From assembly GCF_002099425.1 (NCBI RefSeq), contig NW_018344001.1, positions 6,911,501-6,975,500 of the forward strand: 64,000 bases of DNA, written 5' to 3'. The notes under the pieces are model-generated. The model saw only the letters and a list, made by a program, of their open reading frames with translations, did not search any database and was not told where the DNA came from. Below, piece by piece: positions 1 to 10,319 of the stretch (position 1 is the first letter of the stretch; each line of letters opens with the position of its first letter). Made by a program: the position numbers and the translations under genes. The stretch comes from Phascolarctos cinereus. Taxonomy: Eukaryota > Chordata > Mammalia > Diprotodontia > Phascolarctidae.

Positions 1-99
1 CATTATTAACATTTCCATAAACTCAACCTTCTCATAAAGGATGGCTTAAAAGTCAACTGTGGCAAAGTCCTTGGCTGCATTACCAACAATTCAAATGAG

Positions 100-165
100 T
101 AACAAAGTGCTTTGCAAACCTCCAAGTGTGATGCAAATTCCAGTTATTTTTATTTTTATTATTAA
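100..165 (+). mobile_element. CORE-SINE 3' tail fragment
   Basis: The run 'aagtgctttgcaaacctcc' followed by a TTATTATTA-like stretch is the usual 3' tail of a MIR-type marsupial CORE-SINE. The head and core are absent, so this is a short remnant. Rest of the first 300 bases: nothing recognised. Confidence 0.4.
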
Positions 166-389
166 TTCTAAAAGAGTTGACTCCAAGCAGGAAAGAGCAA
201 ATCACCAAACGCAGATAAAACACATCCTGGAGTCCTGATGGCAGAGGCAGATGACAAGAATGAGACACTGGTACTGACCCCTAAAATATCACTGAGAGGG
301 GGATGGGTGTGAGAAGACTAAACAAGGGCAAATGTCCCATTCTCCTAAAAAGGGAAAAGGGTAGTTTTGCCAAACTTTGTGCTAATAAG

Positions 390-1680
390 TAGCAATGACT
401 TTGATTTGTAGAGGAATTTCAGGGTATTGTGTTAGTGGAATAGTTAAGAAACACCTAGAAAAAGAAGAGGTGATTCTCCCAAAAGCTGGTCCTACCAGAC
501 TAATCTCCTTGTTAAATGGACAGACTTTAGTTCTAGCAAAGCACTTACCAAAATCTCTTGCGCTATTCTTGAGGAAGAGGAATGATGAGAGTTAGAAGGC
601 ACAGTTAGGAGGGATCAGAACTAGATGAATAGCCAGACTTAAAGAGTCTGAAGGAGGTGTCTAAGGGAGCGCCCCTGTTATTGAACAATTTCCTCAATGA
701 TTTGGATAAAGGCACCTTATATCAGATTTGTAGATAACACAAAGTTAGGAAATACAATTAACTCCCTGGATGCCAGAGGAAGGATCCAGAAAGCTCTTGA
801 CAAGCCAACATGATGGGACCAATCCAATTGGATAAAATTTAATAGGCATAAATGTGAAGTCTAAAAAGGGTTCAGAGAAACAACTTCCCAAGTGTAGTAC
901 TAAAGAAACATTTGGATGCAGCTAGGTGGTACAGTGGATAGAGCACCCGCCCTGGAGTCAAAAGGACCTGAGTTTGAATCTAGACTCAGACACTTGACAC
1001 TAGCTGTGCAACTCTAGGCAAGTCATTTGATCCTGATTGCAAAAGAAAAAAAAAAGAAAAAAGAAAAGAAAAAGAAACATTTAACAACAGCTCTTGTGAA
1101 AATGGGAATATAATGGACTATAGGATCAATATGAATCTTGCTACGGCAGCAAAACTTAGAAAACATTTTGCAAGGAAAAGTATCCACAACCAAGGAGGCA
1201 ATAGTCGTAGTATGTGCCACACTGGTCAGATAGATCAGATTTGGGATGTTACGGTCCGTTCTGGTCACTGTTTTACGAATCACATGAACAAACCAGAGAA
1301 ATGAGAAAAGTGGGCAATCATGACAGTGAGAAAATGAAGACCATTTCCTACATGAAACTACTGAAGGAAAGACGGCTTGGTTATCATGGAGGAGAGAAGT
1401 CCGAGAGTAGTCATGATAACCATCCTGAAGTATGTGAAGGGCTGTCATGTGAGAGAGGGACTGGACTTGCTTGGTAGAAGTTTCAATTTGATGTAAAGAA
1501 AAATGCCTTGACAATCACAGATCTCTAGAAGGGGGATGGGCTGGTCTGGCAGGTAGCAGGTTCTTCCCCATTCAAAGTCTTCAAAGGCAAAGTGGATGAC
1601 TACCTGAGATCATACAGAATGATTGCTTGGGCAGTGGTGGGCTGGAGATCCCTTCCAACTCTGCCGTTCTCTAACACTGT
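390..1680 (+). mobile_element. CR1/L3-type LINE, RT region to 3' end, split by a SINE
   Basis: This is the 3' half of a CR1/L3 non-LTR retrotransposon. The RT palm region shows at about 676-712, where one frame reads LLNNFLNDLDKG. It is followed by a decayed counterpart of the FADDTKLG segment at about 728-750. After the SINE at 914-1070 the same element continues. Near 1430-1472 a frame reads YVKGCHVREGLDLL, typical of the CR1 C-terminus, and the copy ends near 1680 with the 3' motif 'cccttccaactctgccgttct'-like sequence. The reading frame is broken by many changes, so the copy is dead and old. Family-level assignment is firm; the subfamily is not. Confidence 0.8.
914..1070 (+). mobile_element. 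tRNA-derived marsupial SINE (WSINE1-like), with target-site duplication
   Basis: It has the head 'gcagctaggtgg', a B-box-like 'gagtttgaatc', the 'gtgcaactctaggcaagtca' core segment and an A-rich tail. It is bounded by a perfect 12-bp direct repeat AAAGAAACATTT at 902-913 and 1071-1082, so it inserted into the L3 LINE around it. Younger than its host. Confidence 0.88.
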
Positions 1681-1689
1681 AAGAATGAG

Positions 1690-2055
1690 TGCTGTTGCTG
1701 AAAGGAGGTAATGAAAAGAATCATTGAAGCTATTACTCTATGCCTAAGGCAGACACCAGAAACCATACCCTGGAGCAATTTCTGCCCCAAATACCTACTC
1801 TTGATTTTGATGACTGCCTTTCTCAGAATATTATTCCAGGAAACCAAACCCTCCCCACCCAACATGCTCCACTCTTCTTTCTCCTTCCCATCTACCTCAG
1901 CCGCAGCATACTCGCCACTTGTTTTGTGCCATACACGTAGCCTTTACATCCTCTTACTCCCTTCTCTCCAGATCTGGAACCAGGAGCCACAATCAAACCA
2001 ATTTATCCATTGTTCCTGGATGAGGTAAGTTAATCTACTCCCAATGTCCCTACAC
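1690..2055. other. No recognised feature
   Basis: Mixed, fairly pyrimidine-rich sequence between an L3 end and an L2 end. Two overlapping short ORFs occur but have no recognisable domain and no splice-supported structure. Nothing can be assigned. Confidence 0.4.
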
Positions 2056-2059
2056 CACA

Positions 2060-2262
2060 CACCAAAGCGTCCTTCCCTGCTCATTACTCCCTGCCCAACA
2101 CCCTTATATATATTGTTTCCATTAGAATATCTCCTCCTTGGAGGCAGGGGCTGTCTTATTATATATCAGGCATTAGAAGATAATGAGGATAATATCCTCA
2201 GCTCTTAGCCTAGTGCCTGGCACACACTAATCACCTAATAATTGTTTTTTTCGCTCATTCAT
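2060..2262 (+). mobile_element. L2 LINE 3' end
   Basis: The order 'tccttggaggcaggggctgt', then 'tagcctagtgcctggcacac', then a degenerate AATAATTG terminus is the L2 3' UTR. About 30 bases of extra AT-rich sequence sit in the middle. Confidence 0.7.
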
Positions 2263-2269
2263 TCAAGAT

Positions 2270-2935
2270 TTTTTCGCCACCGCACTGCCTTAACACGTAC
2301 TGGATTAGTATAATTGCTGTTGAAAGCTAAGAGATTACATGAGCATCTGATCAAAGATTCAAAATATGCTAAGGGCTCCAAATTAAAAAAAAAATACTTG
2401 AAAGACCTGAGAGCTTAAAAACACGAGCTCCTGGCTTGAGCCAAGGAAGGGCCTTTTCTCCTGATATCTCAAACCTACAGAATTTGGATAATTTCACATT
2501 TCATTTGCATCTCTCTAACACAAGAGTTTTCCAGCTACATACCCTCACTTATCCAAAATGCATTGGGTGGCCTCACTCCCCAGCCCCTCCTATCCATTTT
2601 CTATTTTTGTAACCATCACCAAAGAAGTTGGGCCAGGCTGATGACCTCTTTGTTTAAGTGGCCTCTCCTGTATTATTCTACTTTGCTCAGTGGTTAGTGT
2701 GGAGTATTAATGAGAACAAGTTCTTGACTTCTGGCCCATGTGGGACAATGAACTTCTCTCTGTTCCTGAACTACAGAACAGACAAATCTAACCTCTTGGG
2801 AAATATGGTCACTGCGAGTAGAGATGGATTTGCACAAGAAAATTTAATACCTTGCAGGGTATGTAAGGGGATAAAAGATGAAGGCAGTGTGCATTAATGG
2901 CAGAAGTATCCAAGAAATATTAAAGGTCCAAAGGA
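2270..2935. other. No recognised feature
   Basis: Unique-looking sequence with no repeat motif, no CpG cluster and no convincing exon. A 79-codon ORF at 2658-2897 has no recognisable domain. Confidence 0.4.
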
Positions 2936-2939
2936 AGAC

Positions 2940-3720
2940 CCAAAGCCCACTCTCTAGACCCTCACTCTGAGCCAAGCAGCGTGCTGGGAACTGGGGAGAC
3001 GACGACCATAATAAAAAAGCCTGTGCTCTCGAGGAGCTGAGAATATAAAGACAGAACAAAGACACAAGGACAATGCCTGCTCTCGAGGACCTTACATTCT
3101 ATGAGGAAGACAACATATGCATGAGTAAGTAAATGCAAAATATAGGCAAATATTTCAAAGTTCATTTTTTTGGAGGGAAGGAACACTAACAACTAGGAGA
3201 CTCAGGAAAAGCCTACTGTTTGAGGAGAGGGGACTAGACACCAAGCCTCAAAAAAAAGCTGAGCATCCAGAAGATGAAGGCGAGAGCACAGCCTAGGCAA
3301 AAGCAGAGGAGGGTGATGGGATGTTGAGTATGAGGAAGAGCAGATTGGTCGATAGAGTACATGTCAAAAAGTAATGTAAAATAGGGCTCAAAGATAGGGT
3401 AGAGCCAAAGTATGAAGAGCTTTAAATGCGAAACAGAAGAGCTTGTATTTCATCCAAGAGGTAATGCAATTGTTTGTCCTTTGTTCTCATCAGGGAGGGG
3501 ATGCTGTGACATGCACGTGAATTGGATTTAAGTGAGGCAGGGCTGTGCAAGGTCACCAGCCTCACTTCTCCTCTGGAGCCAAATGGGTCCAGGGGTCAGA
3601 TATAGATCAGGACAACTAGAGATGGCCCTGGATGCAGGAAGCCATAGAAGCTCCTTAAACAGGGAAGTGTACAGTCACGTCAATGCTCTACTAAAGATTT
3701 GTAGAAAAGCATGAACAAGA
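2940..3720 (-). mobile_element. L2 LINE 3' region, minus strand, split by a SINE-like element
   Basis: Read on the plus strand it begins with the reversed 3' end ('ggaccttacattctatgagg') and runs upstream into the reversed C-terminal ORF2 segment ('gagctttaaatgcg', 'gcttgtatttcatcc'). After the insertion at 3470-3628 the L2 resumes with 'ggaagccatagaagctcct', matching the next expected L2 segment. Confidence 0.75.
3470..3628 (-). mobile_element. Unnamed SINE-like marsupial repeat, copy 1
   Basis: The reverse complement of this segment closely matches 34160-34345 over more than 100 bases. Shared parts include 'gaggctggtgac', 'gcacagccctgcctcactta' and the terminal 'gaacaaaggacaaaca'. It interrupts an otherwise continuous L2, as expected of a retroposed element. 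I recognise the pattern as recurrent in marsupial DNA but cannot name the family. Confidence 0.65.
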
Positions 3721-3721
3721 A

Positions 3722-3888
3722 TCACACATAAAGAAAAGGGATGGAGAGAGGTTGCAATCCACACTGCAAAAGGGAGTACTGACTTGAGTGAGACAATAAA
3801 TCCATTGAAGCACATCCCTTAAATGGCCGAGCCCTCTCAGGGCTGTTAGAATTGACAAACGACAACTTTGGGATGTAGGTCATGCGAA
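3722..3888. other. Unclassified, possibly repeat-derived
   Basis: It contains 'gaatcacacataaagaaaag' and purine-rich sequence, reminiscent of unclassified marsupial repeats, but I cannot assign it to a family. Confidence 0.3.
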
Positions 3889-3889
3889 G

Positions 3890-4050
3890 CATTGACTCTC
3901 ATTTTACAGATGAGGAAACTGAGGCTCAGAGAAGAAACTGGGCCCCAACTTGGTTGAGATCCTGTGGTTAATAAGTCTTCAAGACAGGAGTTGAACCCCA
4001 GAACTCTGAGGTCTCAATGCTCTTTCTTCTCCATCACTCTCCCCAAAATG
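3890..4050 (-). mobile_element. MIR-like CORE-SINE, minus strand
   Basis: The reversed core 'acagatgaggaaactgaggc' is followed by 'gttgaaccccagaactctga', the reversed B-box side. The 3' tail beyond the core is missing. Confidence 0.75.
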
Positions 4051-4054
4051 GGTG

Positions 4055-4380
4055 GGGAGAGATTACTCAAAGAAAATGCCACACTAAGAATCAGGAACAT
4101 TGAAACTACATACAACAAACACATCATTCATTCACTTATTTGTCTAATCCTATCCCCTCCCTGATGCACAAATCCTTCCTTAAATGACTCTGAAATGTGG
4201 TCAGGGGAGTTGGGATGTTGGTGTGTGCTCCTGGGTGATTGTGGTGATCCTGTCCCCTCGTCTGGGGTCAAGGTCATTCCTGCATTAAGGATAGACAGTG
4301 ATAAGAAAAACTCAACCCTGAGAACACTGCCTCTGAACCACTCCCCCATCTCAAAGGCTGCCCTAGGCAAGGTCTGGCGA
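4055..4380. other. No recognised feature
   Basis: Unique sequence. The antiparallel ORFs of 80 and 86 codons show no known domain and look like chance. Confidence 0.35.
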
Positions 4381-4384
4381 TCGA

Positions 4385-4535
4385 ACTACATGTATTTATG
4401 CAGAATGAGGCATACAATTTTGGACATGGTCAACGTGGGAATTTATTTTGCTTGACTGTGTGTATTTGTTACAAGAGTTTTGTTCTTTCTATTTTTTCTC
4501 CAGTGAGAGGGAGAAAAAAATAACAATAACTTATA
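4385..4535 (+). mobile_element. L1 3' UTR fragment
   Basis: The segment 'tttggacatggtcaacgtgg' through 'tgtatttgttacaagagttt' and a purine-rich end parallels the L1 3' UTR at 26950-27090. The ORF2 part is absent, so only the last 150 bases remain. Confidence 0.6.
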
Positions 4536-4574
4536 ATAATATTAATAATTTTGTATAATATATTCATATGTAAA

Positions 4575-4818
4575 ATATTCATAGAACACTCTTAGGCTTG
4601 CAAAGTACTTTATAAATATTATGTCCTTTTATCCTCGCAACAACATTGAGACATAGATGCTATTATTATCCCTATTTTATACATGAGGAAACTAAGGCAG
4701 AGGTTAAGTGACTTGCCCAAGGTCACACAGGTAATAAGAATCTGAATCCAGATTTGAACTCAGGTCTTCCTGACTCAAAGCCCAGTACTCTATCTACTGC
4801 ACCACTTAGCTGCCTAAA
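4575..4818 (-). mobile_element. Full-length MIR-like CORE-SINE, minus strand
   Basis: All modules are present in reverse: 3' tail 'ttgcaaagtactttataaat', core 'atgaggaaactaaggcagag', 'cttgcccaaggtcacacagg', the B-box side 'gatttgaactcagg' and the head ending 'cttagctgcct'. Confidence 0.87.
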
Positions 4819-4884
4819 CGTTTATTTGGAAGAGGAAGAAAAAAGTAATTTTTAAAAATAAATATGTATGTACCTTTAAAAAAA

Positions 4885-5010
4885 TCAACAAGTATTTAAT
4901 GAGAATCTGCTAGGTACCAGGGATAAGAAAATGTAAAAGGAAAGTTCCTGCCCTCAAGAAGCTTAAATTCTATCAAGGGAAACAGCATGAATGCCTTATA
5001 AGCATATAGA
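4885..5010 (-). mobile_element. L2 LINE 3' end, minus strand
   Basis: Reversed 3' terminus 'caagtatttaatgagaatct', then 'ctgccctcaagaagcttaaa', the reverse of the L2 'aagctccttgagggcaggga' segment. Confidence 0.75.
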
Positions 5011-5039
5011 GATAAGCACTGGACTTGTGATCTCCTTGG

Positions 5040-5190
5040 CATAGGACTCTGTCAGCAAATACTATCCTCTGCTAGGGCAGGTTGGTACCTTCTCTACAAT
5101 TCCCAGAGTTATCTACAACATGAGACTGAAGTGACCTGCCTCTGGCCGGTACGTTTCAGAGGCAAGCCCTGAGCCAGGTGTGAGGAAAGC
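5040..5190 (-). mobile_element. Marsupial SINE with 'gcagagaaggtg' type tail, minus strand
   Basis: The reversed tail 'aggttggtaccttctctaca' and the reversed tRNA-like half with 'cagaggcaagccctgagcc' match the family seen in plus orientation at 6655-7075 and 7290-7480. Confidence 0.55.
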
Positions 5191-5284
5191 TCTGGCTGGG
5201 AGGTTGGGAGTGGGGGGAGGGGACATATATTCCAGCCCTGAGTCCTGTTCACCAAAGGTAAGGCACTCTTGCTACCTTGTTGGT

Positions 5285-5500
5285 GGCCACCTTTCCCTTC
5301 CCAGTCCTCCTTAATCTGAATGCCTTCCCTGTATTGATTATCTCCAATTTATCCCGCCTATAGTTCTTACGTGGTTGTTTTTCTGTTGTCTCCTCCATTA
5401 GACTGGGAGCTCCCTGAGATCAGGGACTGTCCTTTGCCTTTCTTTGTATCTCTCAAACTCTTAGTACAGAGCCTGGTGCTTAATAAATGCTTGGTTTTTG
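5285..5500 (+). mobile_element. L2 LINE 3' end
   Basis: 'ccattagactgggagctccc', 'gatcagggactgtcctttgc', 'tctttgtatctctcaaactc' and terminal 'gcttaataaatgcttgg' occur in the canonical order of an L2 3' UTR. Confidence 0.87.
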
Positions 5501-5504
5501 TTCG

Positions 5505-6080
5505 TTTCATTGGTTTTTGTTTTGTTTTGGTGTGGGGCTTTTTGTTGTTGTTGTTGGTTTTTTCTACTATCTAAGGGTTAGAATGCCTGCATGTAAGGCT
5601 GGCTATGTTTCTTATTTATTTTTTAATGGAGTAAAATTAGGCTTCTGAGGCTTAACTTAGCAGATTTTTTTCAGTACTCATAAATGAAGTTTAATGTTCA
5701 AATGCCTGTGTTTTCCCGTATGTGATGAGAAAGTCTATGAGCTAGTCCCTAGGTAGAGTACATCCCCATAAAAGGCAGGTAACAGGCAGGCACCTTCCAA
5801 TGAATCACTCAAAGTGGGACCAACTAGGCTCTTAGTCACACGCTTTGAAATTGAATTGGTCTTGACAAGCTGTCAAGTGCCCCAGCTAATACCTCACTCT
5901 CTAAAATAGCTCTGATTACTGGATTTCCATCGAAAGTTCACAAGTGAAAATATGATGTACTGGAACATTTGAGGGACTCTTGAAACCAGAGGGTGCTCAG
6001 ATACAGTACATGTTTTATCAACCTCATTTCCGTCTCACTTTTATAAATCAAAAGCTTTGTATCCAAATGTTCCAATTTTT
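5505..6080. other. No recognised feature
   Basis: It starts with a T/G-rich low-complexity stretch (5505-5570) that may derive from an L2 tail. The rest is unique, with no exon or repeat I can support. Confidence 0.4.
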
Positions 6081-6084
6081 CTCC

Positions 6085-6240
6085 CACTAAATCAATCAGT
6101 AAACATTTATTAAGCACCTGCTATGTGCCAGGCACTGTGCTTAGTTAGGCATTGGGGATAAAGAAAGAGGCAAAAGACAGTCCCTGCCCTCATGGACTTC
6201 ATAATCTAATAAGGGAAACAGCACACAAAATATAAATTAC
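6085..6240 (-). mobile_element. L2 LINE 3' end, minus strand
   Basis: 'aacatttattaagcacctgc', 'tgccaggcactgtgct' and 'gtccctgccctcatgg' in order. A short (CTATAT)n run at 6246-6275 follows it. Confidence 0.87.
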
Positions 6241-6279
6241 ACACACATATCTATATCTATATCTATATCTATATACAAG

Positions 6280-6478
6280 CAAGCTACGTACGAGATAAAT
6301 AGAAATAATAATGAAATACTATTTTAAATTTTCTTTTGAAAAAATAAACCAGACTGATTCCAGAAGTGACTATTATTTCTTTATCATATGCTTGCTTGGT
6401 GAAATTGAGTATAACTTTCCTTTTGCTAGAATGAAACACAATGGAAATCTGGCTCAATAACAATTCTGGTAATAAAAA
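6280..6478. other. AT-rich stretch without a recognised feature
   Basis: AT-rich sequence between an L2 end and a SINE. A 65-codon minus ORF here has no recognisable domain. Confidence 0.3.
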
Positions 6479-6479
6479 C

Positions 6480-6650
6480 ACAGGCAGCGTGGCTTAGCGT
6501 CAAGAACATTGGACTAGGAATGATAAAAATCTAGGTTCAGATTACAGCATTACTGCTGATGAGCTGTCAGACCTAAGGTTAACCTCTTACCTCTTAATCC
6601 TTCACCTTTTTGAGGTTCACTTTGCTCTCTGTATAATGGGGATAGTGAGG
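6480..6650 (+). mobile_element. MIR-like CORE-SINE
   Basis: Degenerate tRNA head 'ggcagcgtggcttagcg', B-box-side 'aggttcagattacagc' and core remnant 'ctctgtataatggggatagt'. High divergence suggests an old copy. Confidence 0.65.
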
Positions 6651-6654
6651 TGGT

Positions 6655-7075
6655 ATACTGTCATAGTAGACAGAGATATTGACTCAAAGCTAGGAAAATG
6701 TGGGTTCAAATCCTACCTGCTGCAAATATGTGACCCTGCACAAATCACTTAACCCTTGATGCCCTGGGCCTATGGTGTCAAATTCAAATAGAAATAGGAG
6801 CCTCTAATCTACACATAAAGCTAACTTTAGGGCACATAGAGATTTGATTTTAAAATGCAATGTTATCTATGTCTTACTGAATTTTTATTTATTTTGCTAA
6901 GTATTTTCCGATTATATTGTAATCTGGTTCAGGCTGCATTTGGGGCTGCTTTGGGCAGCAGTGTTTAACCCCTCTGGTCCTTGACTACAAAATGCAGAGA
7001 AGGTGCTGACCTGCATTAGTGGGAGGAATTTCCTCACCTGGGAAACCACAAATACAGTTCTCATCCCTTTGCTGG
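6655..7075 (+). mobile_element. Marsupial SINE with 'gcagagaaggtg' tail, split by a hAT element
   Basis: The tRNA-like half runs to 'acttaacccttgatgccctg' at about 6765. The tail resumes after the hAT insertion with 'aatgcagagaaggtgctgac' and 'aatttcctcacctggg', in the same family order as the uninterrupted copy at 7290-7480. Confidence 0.65.
6771..6988 (+). mobile_element. Non-autonomous hAT-type DNA transposon
   Basis: The ends are imperfect inverted repeats: left 'tatggtgtcaaa', right 'tttaacccctct'. The interior 'ttatctatgtcttactg', 'tttttatttattttgctaag' and 'gtaatctggttcaggc' is matched in reverse by 51685-51928. It carries no transposase. I could not define an unambiguous 8-bp target duplication. 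Confidence 0.7.
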
Positions 7076-7079
7076 TGAT

Positions 7080-7288
7080 AATAACAACTGATAAAAATAA
7101 TTAATGTCACCTGCAACATGGGGATATTCTGGGAATCAAATCAAATAAGTGAAAGTGGTTTTTTAACTAGAAGGTCACAAAACATGAAGATTGATGATTA
7201 TTAATACTTGACAAATATAATATAATACAGCAAATATAACAAATACAATAAGACACGATATGATATAATTTAATTTAATGATTTAAGA
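7080..7288. other. AT-rich spacer
   Basis: Includes an imperfect ATA/AAATATAAC-rich stretch at 7200-7280. Nothing else identified. Confidence 0.3.
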
Positions 7289-7289
7289 G

Positions 7290-7480
7290 AGAGGCAGTAG
7301 AGGTGAGGTGAGAGAGATTGGCCTGAAAGTCAGATCTGGCCTGCATCACCCTGGGCAAGTCACTTAATCACTCGATGCTCTGGCTCCCTCTGAGACCATA
7401 AGATGTATAGAAGGTGTTCATCTACAAGAGTTAGAGCCAGTTTCCCATAATAATGAAACCATAAGCTCATCCCTATCCTA
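7290..7480 (+). mobile_element. Marsupial SINE with 'gcagagaaggtg' tail
   Basis: Contains 'caccctgggcaagtcactta', 'gagaccataagatgtataga' and 'agtttcccataataatgaaa'. This is the uninterrupted counterpart of the SINE carrying the hAT insertion, though shorter at the 5' end. Confidence 0.55.
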
Positions 7481-7599
7481 TTAATAGATCCTAAGATCAG
7501 AGAATAAGAGAAACAATAATTGAATACCTACGTACATATACATACCTATTTCTGTATCTATCTATATACATATATACATATAGATATATCGATATAGAT

Positions 7600-7803
7600 A
7601 TAAACACTTTAAAGTTTGCAAAGCACTCAAGTTATCTCATTCAATCCCAACACTGAAGTAGGGGCTAGCATGATCCCTATTACATAGAAGAGGAAGCTGA
7701 GGCAGGTGGGGACAAGTGACTTCCCCAGTGAGTATCTGGGGCTGGAATTCAAACCCAGGTCTTCCTGACCCCAGATCCATCTATCCACTAAAGTACCAGC
7801 TGA
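7600..7803 (-). mobile_element. MIR-like CORE-SINE, minus strand
   Basis: Reversed tail 'aagtttgcaaagcactcaag', core 'gaggaagctgaggcaggtgg', 'attcaaacccaggtcttcct' and head remnant 'atccactaaagtaccagctg'. An AT-rich low-complexity stretch (7540-7598) lies just to the left. Confidence 0.8.
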
Positions 7804-8014
7804 CACAAGGGGTGGGGCGCTTCTATACTGTTGACCATGAGGAAGGCAAGCATGGTCTGACCATAATCATCCATGTTCTTTCTTTTCCCCTTGCTCTCAG
7901 CATATAATCCTAACACTTTACACACCCAAAGTGCCAGACATCTACCTTTCCCAAGCTGCTTTGCCAAAGCCAGCTAAGACCTCATCTGAATGATCACACT
8001 GCCATCAAGACGGT

Positions 8015-8140
8015 TCTGTGTACCTACTATGCATTCAACATGGCAACAGGTGTAACGTAGATTTAAAAGCTAGAAGATAGTACCCCTGCTTTCAGGGAGC
8101 TTAGAGTCCGGGGAGACAAAACGAAGCACTATTTTAAGGG
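8015..8140 (-). mobile_element. L2 LINE 3' end fragment, minus strand
   Basis: Degenerate 'gtacctactatgcattcaac' and 'ctttcagggagcttagagtc' in the reversed L2 order. Confidence 0.5.
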
Positions 8141-8144
8141 GTCT

Positions 8145-8870
8145 TAATGAGTCCACGAGGTTGGTAACATCTTGACCTAGACTCTAACCTGCCCACGGAT
8201 GACCCAAACTTGGAATTTTCAAATGCCGTCAAGTTCCACCATACCAACGGAACCTGTTAGTCATTGTCCTATTTTCTGGTTAGAAATTCCAGCCAAAGAG
8301 ACATGACTCATGCTCAGTGAATTTACTGAACTATAAGTGGTTGGTATCAAAACAGAGGTCACAAAGAGGATCTATGTGCCCCCAATACTAATGCATCAGA
8401 GCACATCTGCTTTTGGGATATGGGGTACCATGGGGCCCACCAGGAATCGGTCAGCCCTACCCAAGCCTATGGCCTGACCCTAAGGGGCTCATTTCTCCCT
8501 AAGATGTATATTCCTTTACACTGGAGTGTCATCAGCTTGGTCAAACAGGCTTAAACAGTGGCCCAGTTTAAGGTAAGAAAAGAAAAGAAAACCCTGCTCA
8601 CCTATGACTCTTCCAGCTGTGAAACGTCCAAGTCTCCTGATTCCAAGTCCACCATGATAGTTCCCCCATCATTTATAAATGAAGGAATGTCATATTGTGA
8701 CTGGGTGCAATGCATGAGTACACAAGGCTGACAGTTTCCCTTTCCCATGTCCCAGCCTATGGCCCTTAAACCCTCCTTAAAATTAACCTTGCTCTACAGC
8801 ATGGTATGATGCATTTTGATTAAGAGAACCAGCCTGGGAGTTCCTTGAGGGAGGCATCTTGGCAAAGGGC
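8145..8870. other. No recognised feature
   Basis: Unique sequence with no repeat family or exon that I can support. Confidence 0.4.
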
Positions 8871-8874
8871 CAAG

Positions 8875-9045
8875 AACAGGGGTGTCTGGCGTCTGAGGAC
8901 CTAGACTTAGATCTCACTTATGACATCTACTGCCTGTGGGGGTCACTTGGTCTCTCCGGGGCCTCAGTTTCCTCATCTGCAAATTGTGAGGATTGGACCA
9001 AATGGATTCTAAGGTCGCTTTCTGCTTAGGGTCTGGATTGCGAGG
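8875..9045 (+). mobile_element. MIR-like CORE-SINE
   Basis: 'gtcacttggtctctccgggg', 'cctcagtttcctcatctgca' and 'ggattggaccaaatggattc'. The 3' part follows the L3-like tail pattern. Confidence 0.8.
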
Positions 9046-9049
9046 GATT

Positions 9050-9750
9050 TTCAGCCAGCACTGCTCTGGCCCCAGTTGGGACTCTGCTCACTGGGAATGC
9101 TGAATTCCTTGGTCAGGGGAAGTACCCCTGAACCCAGGGCTATTACCCACCCCCATGTGACTTGAGACCTTCCCTGTGGCCAGCTCAGCTTATCTCTTCC
9201 TTTAACCTTCTTTAGGAATCCATGAAAACATCTGTGGGTCTTCATTGGTATGTGATTCTAGACCTGAGATTGGGAACCACTGCCCCATACAAATATTTCA
9301 TTGCTTTATCTTTCTATCCTCAAAAAGGGAAAGAAAAACTTGTCTGGCTCCCAGATCCAAAGTGCATTCATTAAACCCTGAACATGATGACCTCTTAGGT
9401 TCCTTTTAGCTCTTAAGAGAGCAGGGATTCTATGATAATTGCTAGGTATTTATTACAGCTGGGACTTCCAAGTATGCCCTTTGTGTGCCGGAGCAGCATT
9501 TCAGACAATCGTCTTATCAGGGCTGCAGCCTAGGCAGACTCAGAATGGCCTCATCATCACACACTCAGCCTTTCTTGGACAATTGACTCCCCTACCTGCA
9601 CTTGGCCCGGGGAGGTACCAAGTGCTGCCCTAGGAGGGGGGCCGCCAGGGAAAGGAAAAATGCAGACATAGACAAAGACATGGCTTTCCCAGAGGCTTTC
9701 TTGCTACCCCAGAGAAAAAGATGCAAAGATACCTCCACCCTTGGGAGCGA
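9050..9750. other. Mostly unique; short SINE tail at 9365-9440
   Basis: 'gatgacctcttaggttcctt' to 'ggattctatgata' at 9365-9440 resembles the L3-like tail of a CORE-SINE. The remainder, including a 64-codon ORF on each strand, has no recognisable content. Confidence 0.35.
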
Positions 9751-9756
9751 GGTAGC

Positions 9757-10040
9757 CGGGCAGCTTAGTGGATAAAGTATTGGATATAGAATCAGAAAAA
9801 CCTGAGTTTTAATCTGGCCTCAGACATGTCCTAGCTGCGTCACCCTGGTCAAGTCACTTTACTTCTGTTTGCCTCTATTGCCTTATCTGTAAAATGGGGC
9901 TAATAACACATCCTGCGGATGTCGTGAGGATCAAATGGGATAATATTTATAAAGTACCTTGCAAATTTTTGTGCTATATAAAGCCTAGTAATTATTATTC
10001 TATTTTTATTAATTATTATATTGTTTAAATGTTATTTATT
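9757..10040 (+). mobile_element. Full-length MIR-like CORE-SINE
   Basis: Head 'gggcagcttagtggataaag', 'ctggcctcagacatgtccta', core 'cttatctgtaaaatggggct' and tail 'ataatatttataaagtacct', ending in a TTATTATT-rich run. Confidence 0.87.
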
Positions 10041-10319
10041 CATATACAACATTATTTTATAGATTCTATTATTATTTATTGTTATTATTATTATCTGGGC
10101 GGTTTCTTTAGGAGATCTCAAGCAATGCAATAAAGCCTGAGCGCTTCTCCAGACTTCAAGATTGACCTGGATTTGACCCCTTCTGTTAAGTAACATAAAA
10201 CCTAAAGATGCACAGTGTGGTTTCCTGTCTATGGGCAGCAAGTAACCATCTGAGTTCCTACTTGTAGATAGACCCTAGCTACTGCTCCTCTTGTGACAGT
10301 AGCACCTGGCCCACCTGGT

